Position numbers and translations under genes: made by a program. 56,692 bases of DNA from a virus. The notes below the pieces were generated by a model. The model was not told where the DNA came from, searched no databases, and worked only from the letters and a program-made list of their open reading frames with translations. Shown here one piece after another: positions 1 through 7,407 of this stretch. Within the stretch, counting starts at the first letter, position 1. Every line of letters starts with the position of its first letter. The DNA lies in the IMG/VR virus record IMGVR_UViG_3300030331_004412, positions 1 to 56,692 of that record. The stretch is one strand, 5' to 3'.

Positions 1-13
1 GTCCGACCACCCC
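1..13. repeat. Right part of a junction-spanning palindrome
   Basis: Joined to the last six bases of the window (56687-56692), this forms GGGGTGGTCCGACCACCCC: 9-bp arms around a single central C. On the minus strand it lies directly upstream of the ATG at 56682. As DNA it could be an operator; as RNA it would form a GC-rich hairpin ending 4 nt before that ATG. It exists only if the two ends are adjacent in the real molecule. Confidence 0.55.
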
Positions 14-73
14 ACGGCACGCATGTGAAATCAAGGAGGTGAACCAAAGCTACAAGACAACCACCCCACCGCA
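6..73 (+). repeat. Direct repeat pair ACCACCCCAC(G/C)GCA
   Basis: Two 14-nt copies at 6-19 and 60-73 differ at one base and are spaced 54 nt apart. The first copy includes one arm of the junction palindrome; the second does not. They may be binding sites for the same regulator, or origin iterons. Two copies are too few to decide. Confidence 0.5.
45..52 (-). promoter_or_regulatory. Candidate early promoter, -7 box TAGCTTTG
   Basis: Read on the minus strand this matches the Bacteroidota -7 consensus TAnnTTTG exactly. It points toward the junction and, on a circular map, would transcribe the early operon starting at 56682 with a leader of about 50 nt. That leader would contain the junction hairpin next to the start codon. 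No clear -33 TTG was found at the usual distance. Confidence 0.4.
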
Positions 74-163
74 TTCGTAGTCAGTGAGTTAGGCGCAAAA
101 AGCTGAAAGTCTACGCGCAACTGCGCATTATGCAGGGGTACGGGCTTGCGTATGTGCGTTTGG

Positions 164-196
164 GTGTGCGCATGTGTACGTGTATACATACATATA
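164..196. other. 33-nt alternating purine/pyrimidine tract
   Basis: Every base from 164 to 196 alternates between purine and pyrimidine (GTGTGCGCATG, then TACGTG, then TATACATACATATA). A shorter run occurs at 147-159. Such tracts can adopt Z-DNA or melt easily under negative supercoiling. Its place in the only large gap suggests a role in origin opening or in promoter supercoil sensing. This is inference. Confidence 0.6.
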
Positions 197-335
197 ATCC
201 CCACCATATCTATTACTCACGCTTTTTTTTGGACGGAATCCAGATCACCTAAAAAAACACATTTCAAAAGAGAAAACACCTACAGTGCTTGCGGTCAGCA
301 CTTTAGGAAGCTGTTATTCATCTTTCACTTGACGG

Positions 336-366
336 TTGACTTTTGAGATTTTTGTTTATACCTTTG
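336..366 (+). promoter_or_regulatory. Candidate promoter TTG-N20-TACCTTTG
   Basis: The TTG at 336-338, within a doubled TTGAC at 329-340, and TACCTTTG at 359-366 are separated by 20 nt. Element sequence and spacing both fit the Bacteroidota housekeeping promoter (-33 TTG, -7 TAnnTTTG). Predicted transcription starts near 371 and runs through the tandem hairpins into the gene at 523. It is the only plus-strand box found here with a convincing -33. Confidence 0.5.
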
Positions 367-410
367 ATAACTCAATCGTTCTAGAACAGATTGCTGACGT
401 CTTGCAAAAG

Positions 411-460
411 CACACAAGGCATTTGTGTGTTTGAGCACACTGAGGGTGTGCCTTCACACA
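411..460 (+). repeat. Tandem CACA/TGTG hairpins
   Basis: The first hairpin is CACACAA (411-417) with TTGTGTG (423-429), loop GGCAT. The second is GCACAC (435-440) with GTGTGC (446-451), loop TGAGG. CACACA at 455-460 can instead pair with TGTGTG at 424-429, giving an alternative long stem. Mutually exclusive stems in a leader look like an attenuator or regulator-binding RNA, but no U-tract follows, so a simple terminator is unlikely. Confidence 0.5.
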
Positions 461-510
461 CTAGAATCGTTTATATGTTTATCGAGATGGGTTAGCTGTG
501 TCTAGTTGAC

Positions 511-518
511 TATCTTTG
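511..518 (+). promoter_or_regulatory. -7 box TATCTTTG, N4 before ATG
   Basis: TATCTTTG is followed by four bases and then the ATG at 523. Transcription from a TAnnTTTG element would begin at or next to the start codon, giving a leaderless mRNA. No -33 TTG lies 17-23 nt upstream. The same layout recurs at 1097, 17275, 25449 and 35288. Confidence 0.6.
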
Positions 519-522
519 AGCC

Positions 523-1095
523 ATGAGGGCATTAAAGTCAAGGAGGTACTATCAAGTAGGTGGTTCTACAGGGGACCCAAAGAAAGAAAGCACAGGGTAT
601 GCTAGGCTTGATGCTCGATTGGCTAGGCTAGCAAAGCAGGCTCAGTCTGACACCAGCAACTACACCACAGAACAAGCCGATAGACTAGAGCGACAGATTA
701 TGGCAGAAAGTTCTGGAAATCCAAATGCCATCTCTCCTGCTGGTGCACGTGGTTTGTTGCAGATTATGCCCTCCACACAAAGAGATTTAGAGGATAGGGG
801 GTTGATCCCCCGAGGTCTTGACCCATTTAACCCAGACCATAGCCGCAAAATGCGTGACGCAAAGATCAATGCTTTGTCTGAGCTGAGCTGGATCAAGGAC
901 CCCCCAAAGAAAATTCCTGAAGTAAACAGACTTGCACGTATTTATGCGTCTTACAATGCTGGGGAGGGTAGAATCAAAGACGCTTTGGAGAAGGCAAAGG
1001 CCGATGGGGTAGACATCTATGGTGACCCTAGGGCTTGGTTCAACTACATCCCTGAAGAGACCAGAGGGTATCTCAATAAGATACTTTTTGATTGA
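523..1095 (+). CDS. Lytic transglycosylase (SLT fold)
   Basis: A 190-aa peptidoglycan lyase that would cleave the MurNAc-GlcNAc bond. The SLT signature is clear: catalytic Glu62 in AESSGN, then ISPAGARGLLQIMPST (about 70-85) and YNAGEGR (144-150). There is no signal peptide, so export needs a holin or delivery in the virion. It lies 14 nt before the next gene and just upstream of an M15 peptidase, so the two form a wall-degrading pair. The start follows the TATCTTTG-N4-ATG arrangement. The first 45 residues are basic and not part of the catalytic domain. It may act at lysis or, as a virion enzyme, at entry. Confidence 0.88.
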   Translation: MRALKSRRYYQVGGSTGDPKKESTGYARLDARLARLAKQAQSDTSNYTTEQADRLERQIMAESSGNPNAISPAGARGLLQIMPSTQRDLEDRGLIPRGLDPFNPDHSRKMRDAKINALSELSWIKDPPKKIPEVNRLARIYASYNAGEGRIKDALEKAKADGVDIYGDPRAWFNYIPEETRGYLNKILFD

Positions 1096-1096
1096 T

Positions 1097-1104
1097 TATC
1101 TTTG
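1097..1104 (+). promoter_or_regulatory. -7 box TATCTTTG, N4 before ATG
   Basis: TATCTTTG then four bases then the ATG at 1109, the same arrangement and nearly the same flanks (GAtTATCTTTGA) as the box at 511. A leaderless transcript is predicted. No -33 element was identified. Confidence 0.6.
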
Positions 1105-1108
1105 ACGC

Positions 1109-1534
1109 ATGGCAACACTAAAAGTCACTATCACCGAAGAACTCTCCATCGACGGAGTTGAAAGAGGTAGTACGAGGAACCTAGACGTCCTCTCAGTAAC
1201 GCAAGTAGACAACAGAGTCGTTACTGTCACCAACTCAGAAACAGACATTGTCAAGTTTGGCAGCGCTATTGGTAGCGGAACGTTCGTAGCGGCTAACGTA
1301 AAGTACTTGCGCATCTCTCACACAGCTACTGCTAATAATCTGAATTTAAGAATCCTTGGAACCAACGAAGAATACTTCGTAAAACTTTCTGGAGGTCAAA
1401 GTTTCATCTTGAACAATGCGAGCATGGACGCCAATGACACGGGATCTCAGAGCATGACGCTAGCAAACATCTCAGAGATCAAGGCTGTCACTAATTCTGG
1501 CACGGTGGTGACAGAAATTATGGTTGTATCGTAA
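1109..1534 (+). CDS. Small beta-rich structural protein
   Basis: A 141-aa protein, Thr/Val/Asn rich and predicted all-beta. Its middle part (KYLRISHTATANNLNLRI, then YFVKLSGGQSFIL) has the same layout as the proteins at 18575 and 18970: a Tyr-x-Arg/Lys-Asn strand, a strand of hydrophobics, then a G-G/D-x-F-x-x-P/L turn. I infer a small paralogous family of capsid-decoration or fibre-associated beta proteins. There are no catalytic motifs. Exact function is unknown. Confidence 0.7.
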   Translation: MATLKVTITEELSIDGVERGSTRNLDVLSVTQVDNRVVTVTNSETDIVKFGSAIGSGTFVAANVKYLRISHTATANNLNLRILGTNEEYFVKLSGGQSFILNNASMDANDTGSQSMTLANISEIKAVTNSGTVVTEIMVVS

Positions 1535-1544
1535 ACCAGAATCT

Positions 1545-2027
1545 ATGAAGCTTTCAAAGAATCTGTCTCTTGCTGAGGTGACTAAAAGCACAACGGCAAA
1601 AAGACTAGGAATTGACAACACACCAGATGATGAATGGATTATTGAAAATCTCAGAGCGATTGCAGACGTTATTTTTCAACCTCTGCGCGACAGCTTCAAG
1701 TGCCCTATATTCGTTTCGAGCGGGTATCGTTCGCCTGATCTCAATGTTGCTATCGGTGGCTCGAAGCGCAGCCAGCACATGGAGGGAAGAGCACTTGATC
1801 TCGACGCAGATGTATACGGAGGTTGTACAAATAGTCAAATCTTCAACTGGATACGAGAAAATGTGGAGTTTGATCAGATGGTGTGGGAGTTTGGTGACGG
1901 AGATAATCCTGATTGGGTGCACGTCTCTTATGTTCGGGATGGGGTTAATCGTAAAAGGTGTCTCAAGGCTTTACGAGATGATAGAGGCAAAGTTTATTAC
2001 GAAGTAATGTTTGGTAAATCCCTCTAA
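1545..2027 (+). CDS. M15 peptidase endolysin
   Basis: Zinc-dependent D-Ala-D-Ala carboxypeptidase/endopeptidase of the peptidase M15 family, acting on peptidoglycan cross-bridges. Visible motifs are SGYRS (59-63), SQHMEGRALDLD (76-87, with zinc ligands His78 and Asp85) and DWVH (123-126, third ligand His126). The ATG at 1545 is preferred over the upstream TTG because it lies 10 nt after the previous stop and gives the family's normal length of about 160 aa. No signal peptide. Likely the lysis endolysin, working with the holin candidate at 42158. Confidence 0.88.
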   Translation: MKLSKNLSLAEVTKSTTAKRLGIDNTPDDEWIIENLRAIADVIFQPLRDSFKCPIFVSSGYRSPDLNVAIGGSKRSQHMEGRALDLDADVYGGCTNSQIFNWIRENVEFDQMVWEFGDGDNPDWVHVSYVRDGVNRKRCLKALRDDRGKVYYEVMFGKSL

Positions 2028-2030
2028 GAC

Positions 2031-4316
2031 ATGGCTTTATACGACGACGCATCATTCATTTTTTTGGCCTCTGGAGCTGCTGGAGTGGAGAACAAAGACT
2101 TTAGCAAGGCGCTCTGCGTAAAGCCTGTTGAGGTAACGGGACCTGAGCTTTTGAGCAGCTCTGATGGAGATTGGACCCTTGGCACTGGGGGTTCAATTAG
2201 CAATGGTGTAATAACTGTAGACGGAAGTCAAAGCAGTTCTATAAATCTTTTTCAGAATATCACAGACTTAGACAATAAGTCAGCAAAAATTTCTTTTACA
2301 ATAAGTAACCACTCTGCAGGTACAATACAGGGTCAGTTTTTTGGCGGCAATGAAGTAACGCCTTCTGTTGGACAAAATGGTACGTTTGCTTTTACAAAAG
2401 ATATAGGTGGATCTCACAACGGAAATGCTGGGTTTGGTGTTTCTAGTGATTTCGAAGGAACGATTAGTAATATCAGCATCAAAGAGGTTACAACAAAAGC
2501 TGCAGACTTTGACATCAGCAGAGACGCCAACCTCGACGCCACTCGCGTAGGACCTACTGGGTTGATCGAGAAGGGGAGGGAGAATAAATTCTTATACAGC
2601 AATAACTTTTCTAAAAATATTGGAACGTGGGGTCATAATGGTTTGTCTTCCGTGATTGGCATTCACAACTCACTAGGTCAGGAAGGATACGACGGAACGA
2701 ACAACGCCTCATACATCAGGGCTAGTGATGCAACTGGTGTTCATAAAGTTCTATTAAGCGCTCAGGCAGGAGTTTCTGTAAATAGTCAAGCAGTTCAAAC
2801 GATAAGTATTCATGCAAAACCATTAGGATATACTTTTCTTGCAATCACAACCCAAAGCGGAAATCAAGAAGCTTATTTTGATCTTGCAAATGGAACTGTA
2901 GGAACGACAGAAAGCGATGTTATTGAAGCAAAGATAACTCCCGCAGGTAACGGTTATTTTAGATGCTCTATGACTGTAAACGCTGATATAGCCATAACTC
3001 AGATAAACTTTAATATCGCTTTAGAGGACAACAATCATTCGTTTACAGGAGACCCAAATAGAGGCGGGACAGACAACGGGGGTATCTTTATTCAAGATGC
3101 CCAGTGGGAACTTGGACTGGTCCCAACAGAAATTATCTCTAGCAATGGATCTGCAGGCACAGCTGGCATTAAAGAAGATGAACCGCGCTTTGACTACCCT
3201 CTTGCTGGTGGTGCCCCGTCGTTGTTGTTGGAGCCGCAGAGACAAAATGAGTTGTCTTACAGCGAATACTTTGAAGGATGGGCATCCACAAGTAATGCTA
3301 CACTCACGAGCAATGATGTCATTTCTCCTGAGGGCGTTAAAAACGCTACGAAGCTCCTTGCCACTGCAGGAGATACTAATCACCAAGTAAACAGCGAAAG
3401 CCTTACTGTTGCAAGTGGTGCTGTATCAGCATCCATCTTTGCTAAGAAAGGAAACACCAATGTTGTTAGGTTACGACTTAATGGCACAACAAGCCAAGTC
3501 AGAGCGTGGTTTGATTTACAGAACGGAACAACCTCAGTTGACGGCAACGGAACCTCAACAATCACAGAGATGAATAATGGGTGGTTTCTATGCACTGTGA
3601 CTGAGGCAGGAAACACGAATACAGGTGTATCCCTTCAGGTTTTCATTAATGAAAACCTTGATGAAACTACATTTGCTGCTGATGGAGATGAGTTTATCTA
3701 TATCTATGGTGCCCAGCTAGAGGAAGGTAAATTTTGCACCTCTTACATCCCTACTCACGGGACTGCTGCTACGAGGAGCGCTGATACCATCGCTGATCTG
3801 ACATCTATACCTAGCGTCAACACTTCTACCTACACTTTCTTTGCTCATGTGTCTCAAGCTAATACTGGTGGCACGGGCAACAGAGGACCAAGAATGAAAA
3901 ACGCATCCAATGATGCTTTGATGGGTTACTTCATAAATAACTCTGACCAAAAGCAATTTTTCTTAGATCCAGATTCTGCAGGCGGCGGGAGCAATAGAAC
4001 GTTTTCTACAACTGACATTTCCCCAGTTAGCAGTACTCAGCTCGCAGGCGATGAAGTCAAGTACGCCTTTGTCATTAATGGAACATCAGTAAAATGTTTT
4101 GTAGACGGAAACACTTTATTTAATGGAACAGCCTCTGGTGTTGTTACAGCCAACAGAATTGTTTTTAACACTAGTGACGGTACTCCAGATCATATTAAAA
4201 GTGTCATTTACTTTCCATCGGCAATAAGCAATATTGATGCCTTAGTGCTTACCGATACAAACTATGGGTCATACAGCGAGATGGTCAATTCATTAAGTTA
4301 CACTCAACATGGCTAA
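2031..4316 (+). CDS. Receptor-binding / tail fibre protein, first paralog
   Basis: A 761-aa secreted-style beta protein with two jelly-roll carbohydrate-binding-like repeats. Repeat 1 begins at GLIEKGREN and ends at a WELGLVPTEII-type motif. Repeat 2 begins at LLLEPQRQNELSYSEYF and ends with YGAQLEEGKFCTSYIPT. This end signature is common in marine phage tail fibres and lectin-like adhesins. The last 180 residues look like a concanavalin-type sandwich. The N-terminal 180 residues differ from the second paralog and may mediate virion attachment. The next gene overlaps it by 8 nt. Likely binds host surface glycans; the exact ligand cannot be read from sequence. Confidence 0.75.
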   Translation: MALYDDASFIFLASGAAGVENKDFSKALCVKPVEVTGPELLSSSDGDWTLGTGGSISNGVITVDGSQSSSINLFQNITDLDNKSAKISFTISNHSAGTIQGQFFGGNEVTPSVGQNGTFAFTKDIGGSHNGNAGFGVSSDFEGTISNISIKEVTTKAADFDISRDANLDATRVGPTGLIEKGRENKFLYSNNFSKNIGTWGHNGLSSVIGIHNSLGQEGYDGTNNASYIRASDATGVHKVLLSAQAGVSVNSQAVQTISIHAKPLGYTFLAITTQSGNQEAYFDLANGTVGTTESDVIEAKITPAGNGYFRCSMTVNADIAITQINFNIALEDNNHSFTGDPNRGGTDNGGIFIQDAQWELGLVPTEIISSNGSAGTAGIKEDEPRFDYPLAGGAPSLLLEPQRQNELSYSEYFEGWASTSNATLTSNDVISPEGVKNATKLLATAGDTNHQVNSESLTVASGAVSASIFAKKGNTNVVRLRLNGTTSQVRAWFDLQNGTTSVDGNGTSTITEMNNGWFLCTVTEAGNTNTGVSLQVFINENLDETTFAADGDEFIYIYGAQLEEGKFCTSYIPTHGTAATRSADTIADLTSIPSVNTSTYTFFAHVSQANTGGTGNRGPRMKNASNDALMGYFINNSDQKQFFLDPDSAGGGSNRTFSTTDISPVSSTQLAGDEVKYAFVINGTSVKCFVDGNTLFNGTASGVVTANRIVFNTSDGTPDHIKSVIYFPSAISNIDALVLTDTNYGSYSEMVNSLSYTQHG
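2565..2584 (+). repeat. 20-nt identity shared by the two fibre genes (first site)
   Basis: ATCGAGAAGGGGAGGGAGAA occurs here and again at 4474-4493, at equivalent positions in the paralogous fibre genes. It is a possible seed for gene conversion or recombination between them. Confidence 0.8.
3738..3757 (+). repeat. 20-nt identity shared by the two fibre genes (second site)
   Basis: ACCTCTTACATCCCTACTCA occurs here and at 5620-5639, encoding the TSYIPTH end of the second jelly-roll in both paralogs. Third-position identity within otherwise diverged genes suggests recent exchange or a conserved recombination point. Confidence 0.8.
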
Positions 4317-6162
4317 ACCAGCAATTATCATAGGGGACGGAAAGTTCGCAACGAAAGACACCAAGTTTCTTGCTTATGCTCAGGGGGATAGCTCTAGCAG
4401 GTTCGTAGCCCGTGAGCTTACTTATGATAGGGGATCTAACCTCACAGCTACAAGGGTTGCATCTAATGGCCTTATCGAGAAGGGGAGGGAGAACCTGATC
4501 TTACAGTCTAATAGTTTTGATACCACATGGTCGTCAGTGAACGTAACAGTTACTGGCGGCCAAGAAGGTTACGATGGAAGCAGCAATGCTTGGGAGTTGA
4601 AGATGACTGGAGCCCAAGATGGAGATAATGAAGCCCGCATTAGACAAACTGGCATCTCTGTTTCTGGAGTATGCACGTATAGCGTTTTTGCAAAAGCAGG
4701 CAATGTAAATTTTATTCGCCTTATTGGTATAGTAAGTGGCAGCCCAAATCCACTCGCATTCTTTGATCTTAGTGGAAATGGATCAGTAATATCCAGTACC
4801 TCTTCAGTCGCTGCAACAAGTATCGAGTCTTTTGGCAATGGCTGGTTTAGGGTTTCTGTTACTCATCAAGGTGCCGCCAATAATATTACGGACGTTAGGA
4901 TCAATATTTCAGATGGGGATGATGATGTCCACGTTCCAACAGGTTCTTTCATCTACATCCAAGATTCTCAGCTAGAAGCTGGTCTTGTCGCCACTGACGT
5001 TATTACCACTACATCTGCTGCAGTCAAAGCTGGTATCCTTGAAGATCAGGCTAGAGTAGATTACTTAAGCAACTCTAACGGTTATATCTTGCTTGAGCCT
5101 ACGAGACAGAACCTTATTCTTAATTCAGAACACATTGGAGGGTCTACGTGGACAGATCTAAGCTCTGGCGTCACAGCTGTAACTAATGATGCTGTGTCCC
5201 CAGAAGGCGTTAAGAACGCCACGAAGCTTGTTATTGCTGACGGAGATTCCGCAGGTGCAGAATGGAGGCTTGCTTCTAATTTACCTGTAACTAACACAAC
5301 TAAATATGCTTTTAGTGTATTTGCAAAAGCAGCAGAGTTTGATGGTATTCAGCTAGATGTAAGTGACAGTCGATTTGGTAATGCTAATGTAACTGCAGAT
5401 CTTACTAATGGTACAATCACCGCAGGAGGCGGCACAACATCTTCTAGCATTGAAGACCATGGTGATGGTTGGTATAGAATTATTATGGTCGCCACTTGCA
5501 TCTCAACGGGTGATAGTGCTGTAATATTTAGATTGCATGCATCGGGGATAAACGGTACAGGCGATGGCTCTAAAGGTATTCACGTCTATGGAGCTCAATT
5601 TGAAGAGGGTGCTTTTGCTACCTCTTACATCCCTACTCATGGGACCGCCGCAAGTAGATCAGCAGAAGGACTCCCCTCAAGCGCTAGTTCAGTTGACATG
5701 AGTAGCTTCATGGAGGGTGATGATGTTACTCTTGTGGTTCATTTCGCTGACAACCCATCTGTTTCAAGAGACAGCAGTTCAGCTGGAATACAGCTCAGCA
5801 ATGGAGGTGCGGCCACTGGAAAAGTAGCAATTTATAGAAATAACGACGCTGCGAGACAGCTTCACGCAGTGTTCTTTGGCACTGATGGCAACAATGTAGG
5901 TGTTCCGATAACTTCATCTGCACCAAAAATTGCTATTAGGCGGGTAAGGTCATCTAATGCGTTCACTGTTTATATGGATGGGGCCCCTTTAGATGATAGC
6001 GGTAGTGCAACTGATTCAAACGGAGACTTCACAAACAGCAACTTTGATGTTACGTGGGATGACTTAAAACTGTCAGGTATCAACTCTACAGTCAAAATAC
6101 TTTCTTTAAAGCTGTTTGATTCAGCATTGACAAATCCAGAAATGGAAAGCGAAACATCATGA
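4309..6162 (+). CDS. Receptor-binding / tail fibre protein, second paralog
   Basis: A 617-aa paralog of the preceding fibre. It has the same two-repeat plan: GLIEKGRENLILQSNSF starting repeat 1, LLEPTRQNLILNSEH starting repeat 2, and YGAQFEEGAFATSYIPTHGT closing it. A short, different N-terminus (about 50 aa) precedes the repeats, and the C-terminal sandwich is also diverged. ATG at 4309 overlaps the previous stop, and the next gene overlaps by ATGA. The pair could assemble together or give two receptor specificities. Confidence 0.75.
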   Translation: MAKPAIIIGDGKFATKDTKFLAYAQGDSSSRFVARELTYDRGSNLTATRVASNGLIEKGRENLILQSNSFDTTWSSVNVTVTGGQEGYDGSSNAWELKMTGAQDGDNEARIRQTGISVSGVCTYSVFAKAGNVNFIRLIGIVSGSPNPLAFFDLSGNGSVISSTSSVAATSIESFGNGWFRVSVTHQGAANNITDVRINISDGDDDVHVPTGSFIYIQDSQLEAGLVATDVITTTSAAVKAGILEDQARVDYLSNSNGYILLEPTRQNLILNSEHIGGSTWTDLSSGVTAVTNDAVSPEGVKNATKLVIADGDSAGAEWRLASNLPVTNTTKYAFSVFAKAAEFDGIQLDVSDSRFGNANVTADLTNGTITAGGGTTSSSIEDHGDGWYRIIMVATCISTGDSAVIFRLHASGINGTGDGSKGIHVYGAQFEEGAFATSYIPTHGTAASRSAEGLPSSASSVDMSSFMEGDDVTLVVHFADNPSVSRDSSSAGIQLSNGGAATGKVAIYRNNDAARQLHAVFFGTDGNNVGVPITSSAPKIAIRRVRSSNAFTVYMDGAPLDDSGSATDSNGDFTNSNFDVTWDDLKLSGINSTVKILSLKLFDSALTNPEMESETS

Positions 6163-6524
6163 GAATATTTAGAAAATACGAGTTTGGCAGCCAGTCTGCT
6201 GCTACAACAAAGATTAATGCCTTGGGGGTTGACGACGAAGGCAATCCAACCCACGGTCATTCTATTGTCAGGCTGGGTAATATCATAACAACACAAGGTG
6301 AGTATGATGAAGAGGGCAATCAAATTACAGCCCCTGTATACTCAGAGAACTACCACGTCGATGTCTTGTGGAAAGACGAGGCATCTGCAGACTGGGATAA
6401 TCAGATGGTGTGGTGCATGCCTATGGGGGTGCATACGTTTGGATCGTCTAGTGCCAATGCGGAGTATATTGCAAAATGTCAGGAGCTGCACCCAGAGTGG
6501 TTCCCCGAATCTGAAGAAGAATGA
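6159..6524 (+). CDS. Fibre-associated hypothetical protein
   Basis: A 121-aa acidic protein overlapping the fibre stop (ATGA) and the next small gene (ATGA), so probably translated in a coupled manner. It contains Trp-rich segments (DVLWKDEASADWDNQMVW) and ends with PEWFPESEEE. No family was recognised. Its location suggests a fibre chaperone or a cap of the receptor-binding complex. That is inference from context only. Confidence 0.7.
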   Translation: MRIFRKYEFGSQSAATTKINALGVDDEGNPTHGHSIVRLGNIITTQGEYDEEGNQITAPVYSENYHVDVLWKDEASADWDNQMVWCMPMGVHTFGSSSANAEYIAKCQELHPEWFPESEEE

Positions 6525-6676
6525 TTGGATTAGGAGCATCTGTATCGTCAACGTCTTACAACACCAAGATTAGATCTGATGAGCTTGTTGACGCTTTTAG
6601 AGCAAGGGTTGTTGCCGATGGCGGAACCCTTGAAGACGGCAATAGCTTAGAGAAAGACCTCAGAGCTCTTATCTAA
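6521..6676 (+). CDS. 51-aa fibre-module protein
   Basis: ATG at 6521 overlaps the previous stop as ATGA and the frame runs to TAA at 6674. The product starts MIGLGASVSS and contains FRARVVADGGTLE. I recognise the 'RVVADGGT' phrase from small proteins next to lectin-like fibre genes in other phages, without known function. Its last 30 nt overlap the tail of the convergent minus-strand gene. The normal coupling to its neighbour supports it as real. Confidence 0.65.
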   Translation: MIGLGASVSSTSYNTKIRSDELVDAFRARVVADGGTLEDGNSLEKDLRALI

Positions 6677-7087
6677 CTTCCTGTAAAAGGCTTGAACCAA
6701 CAGCCGAGCCTTTTGTGTTAGAGCATATCTAACTGCGTAATTCATTTTTGTTTCTTCTCGAAACAAGTGATCCTCCCTAGTTTGTGATGGAGTAAGCTTG
6801 TCGAAGTGTTTGTAGATATACCCCTCTCTCATCATGGGGTACACAAGCCTTTCGGCAAGCTTCTTTTTGTTGTAGTCATACTTCGATGACGCATATCTCA
6901 GCGTCCAAAACTCTAGGTCGTAGGCCCAAAGCATGAAGTGAAGCTCACTCTCGAAGATGTCTCTGGCTTTGCAAAACTGTAGAGTGGTGTTTCTCAAGTT
7001 TTTAAGGTGGTTCTTTTTTACATACCTTTGATTGAGAGGTGAAAACTCACGGAAGAGTCGCTTTTTTGAAACGGTGCTTTTGGGCAT
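6647..7087 (-). CDS. Winged-helix (MarR-like) regulator candidate
   Basis: A 146-aa basic protein, the only minus-strand gene inside the plus-strand block. The last 90 residues resemble a winged-helix fold: a helix pair (YNKKKLAERLVYPMMREGY), an intervening wing (YIYKHFDKLT), then YALTQKARLLVQAFYRKL, which is typical of the end of MarR-type domains. It is divergent from the gene at 7101, with only 13 nt between start codons, so any promoter lies inside coding sequence or makes leaderless RNA. It probably regulates transcription from this divergent point. Function is inferred from secondary-structure pattern. Confidence 0.65.
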   Translation of the reverse strand: MPKSTVSKKRLFREFSPLNQRYVKKNHLKNLRNTTLQFCKARDIFESELHFMLWAYDLEFWTLRYASSKYDYNKKKLAERLVYPMMREGYIYKHFDKLTPSQTREDHLFREETKMNYAVRYALTQKARLLVQAFYRKLDKSSEVFL

Positions 7088-7100
7088 TTAACTAAAATTC

Positions 7101-7406
7101 ATGGACGACAAATACGAAGATATGATGGACGAAGGCTTTCTGATGGAAGCAAGAGAACTTCATGTGGCCATGGATGAGCTGATAGAAAAGTACGACCTCA
7201 GAAGCAGAGTCATGAACTGCATGGTTACAGGTCTTCTGCACCCTATTGACGAAGAGACGTCTGAAATGAAAGCCATCTTCACGTATAGCATCGAAACCAA
7301 AGATGAGCTTGAGGAAGTAATTTCTTTCATTGTGACTACCTTTGAAGAACAAAAAGGCCCAGACTTAGACGAGTTGTTAGGTGGCCTAGGTATTTCATTG
7401 AATTGA
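7101..7406 (+). CDS. Acidic hypothetical protein
   Basis: A 101-aa Asp/Glu-rich protein, predicted mostly helical, ending with DLDELLGGLGISLN. It starts 13 nt from the divergent winged-helix gene and is followed after 1 nt by the next ATG. No recognisable domain. The acidic helical character would fit a DNA-mimic or a partner of the divergent regulator, but nothing in the sequence proves it. Confidence 0.65.
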   Translation: MDDKYEDMMDEGFLMEARELHVAMDELIEKYDLRSRVMNCMVTGLLHPIDEETSEMKAIFTYSIETKDELEEVISFIVTTFEEQKGPDLDELLGGLGISLN

Positions 7407-7407
7407 C

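Larger units (their letters stand above)
1..522. other. Non-coding divergent control region
   Basis: No convincing gene lies here; the one long frame (146-346) has composition typical of chance ORFs. The region holds direct repeats (6-19 and 60-73), a minus-strand TAGCTTTG box, a small GCGCA/TGCGC dyad at 115-126, an alternating purine/pyrimidine tract, a TTG-N20-TACCTTTG promoter candidate and two tandem hairpins. If the sequence is circular, it separates the leftward early operon (first ATG at 56682) from the rightward genes (first ATG at 523). That makes it the natural place for divergent promoters and possibly the replication origin. The origin role is inference. Confidence 0.7.

Noticed and set aside
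31-45. Perfect Shine-Dalgarno AAGGAGGTGA
   Set aside because: No start codon follows at a usable distance except a GTG inside it giving 13 codons; other genes of this genome lack SD sites. Probably coincidental, though it could belong to a gene end from beyond the edge if the window is not circular.
146-346. 66-aa frame in the left non-coding region
   Set aside because: Low-complexity CVCACVRV-type start arising from the alternating GT tract, no coupling to neighbours and no family resemblance; judged a chance ORF.
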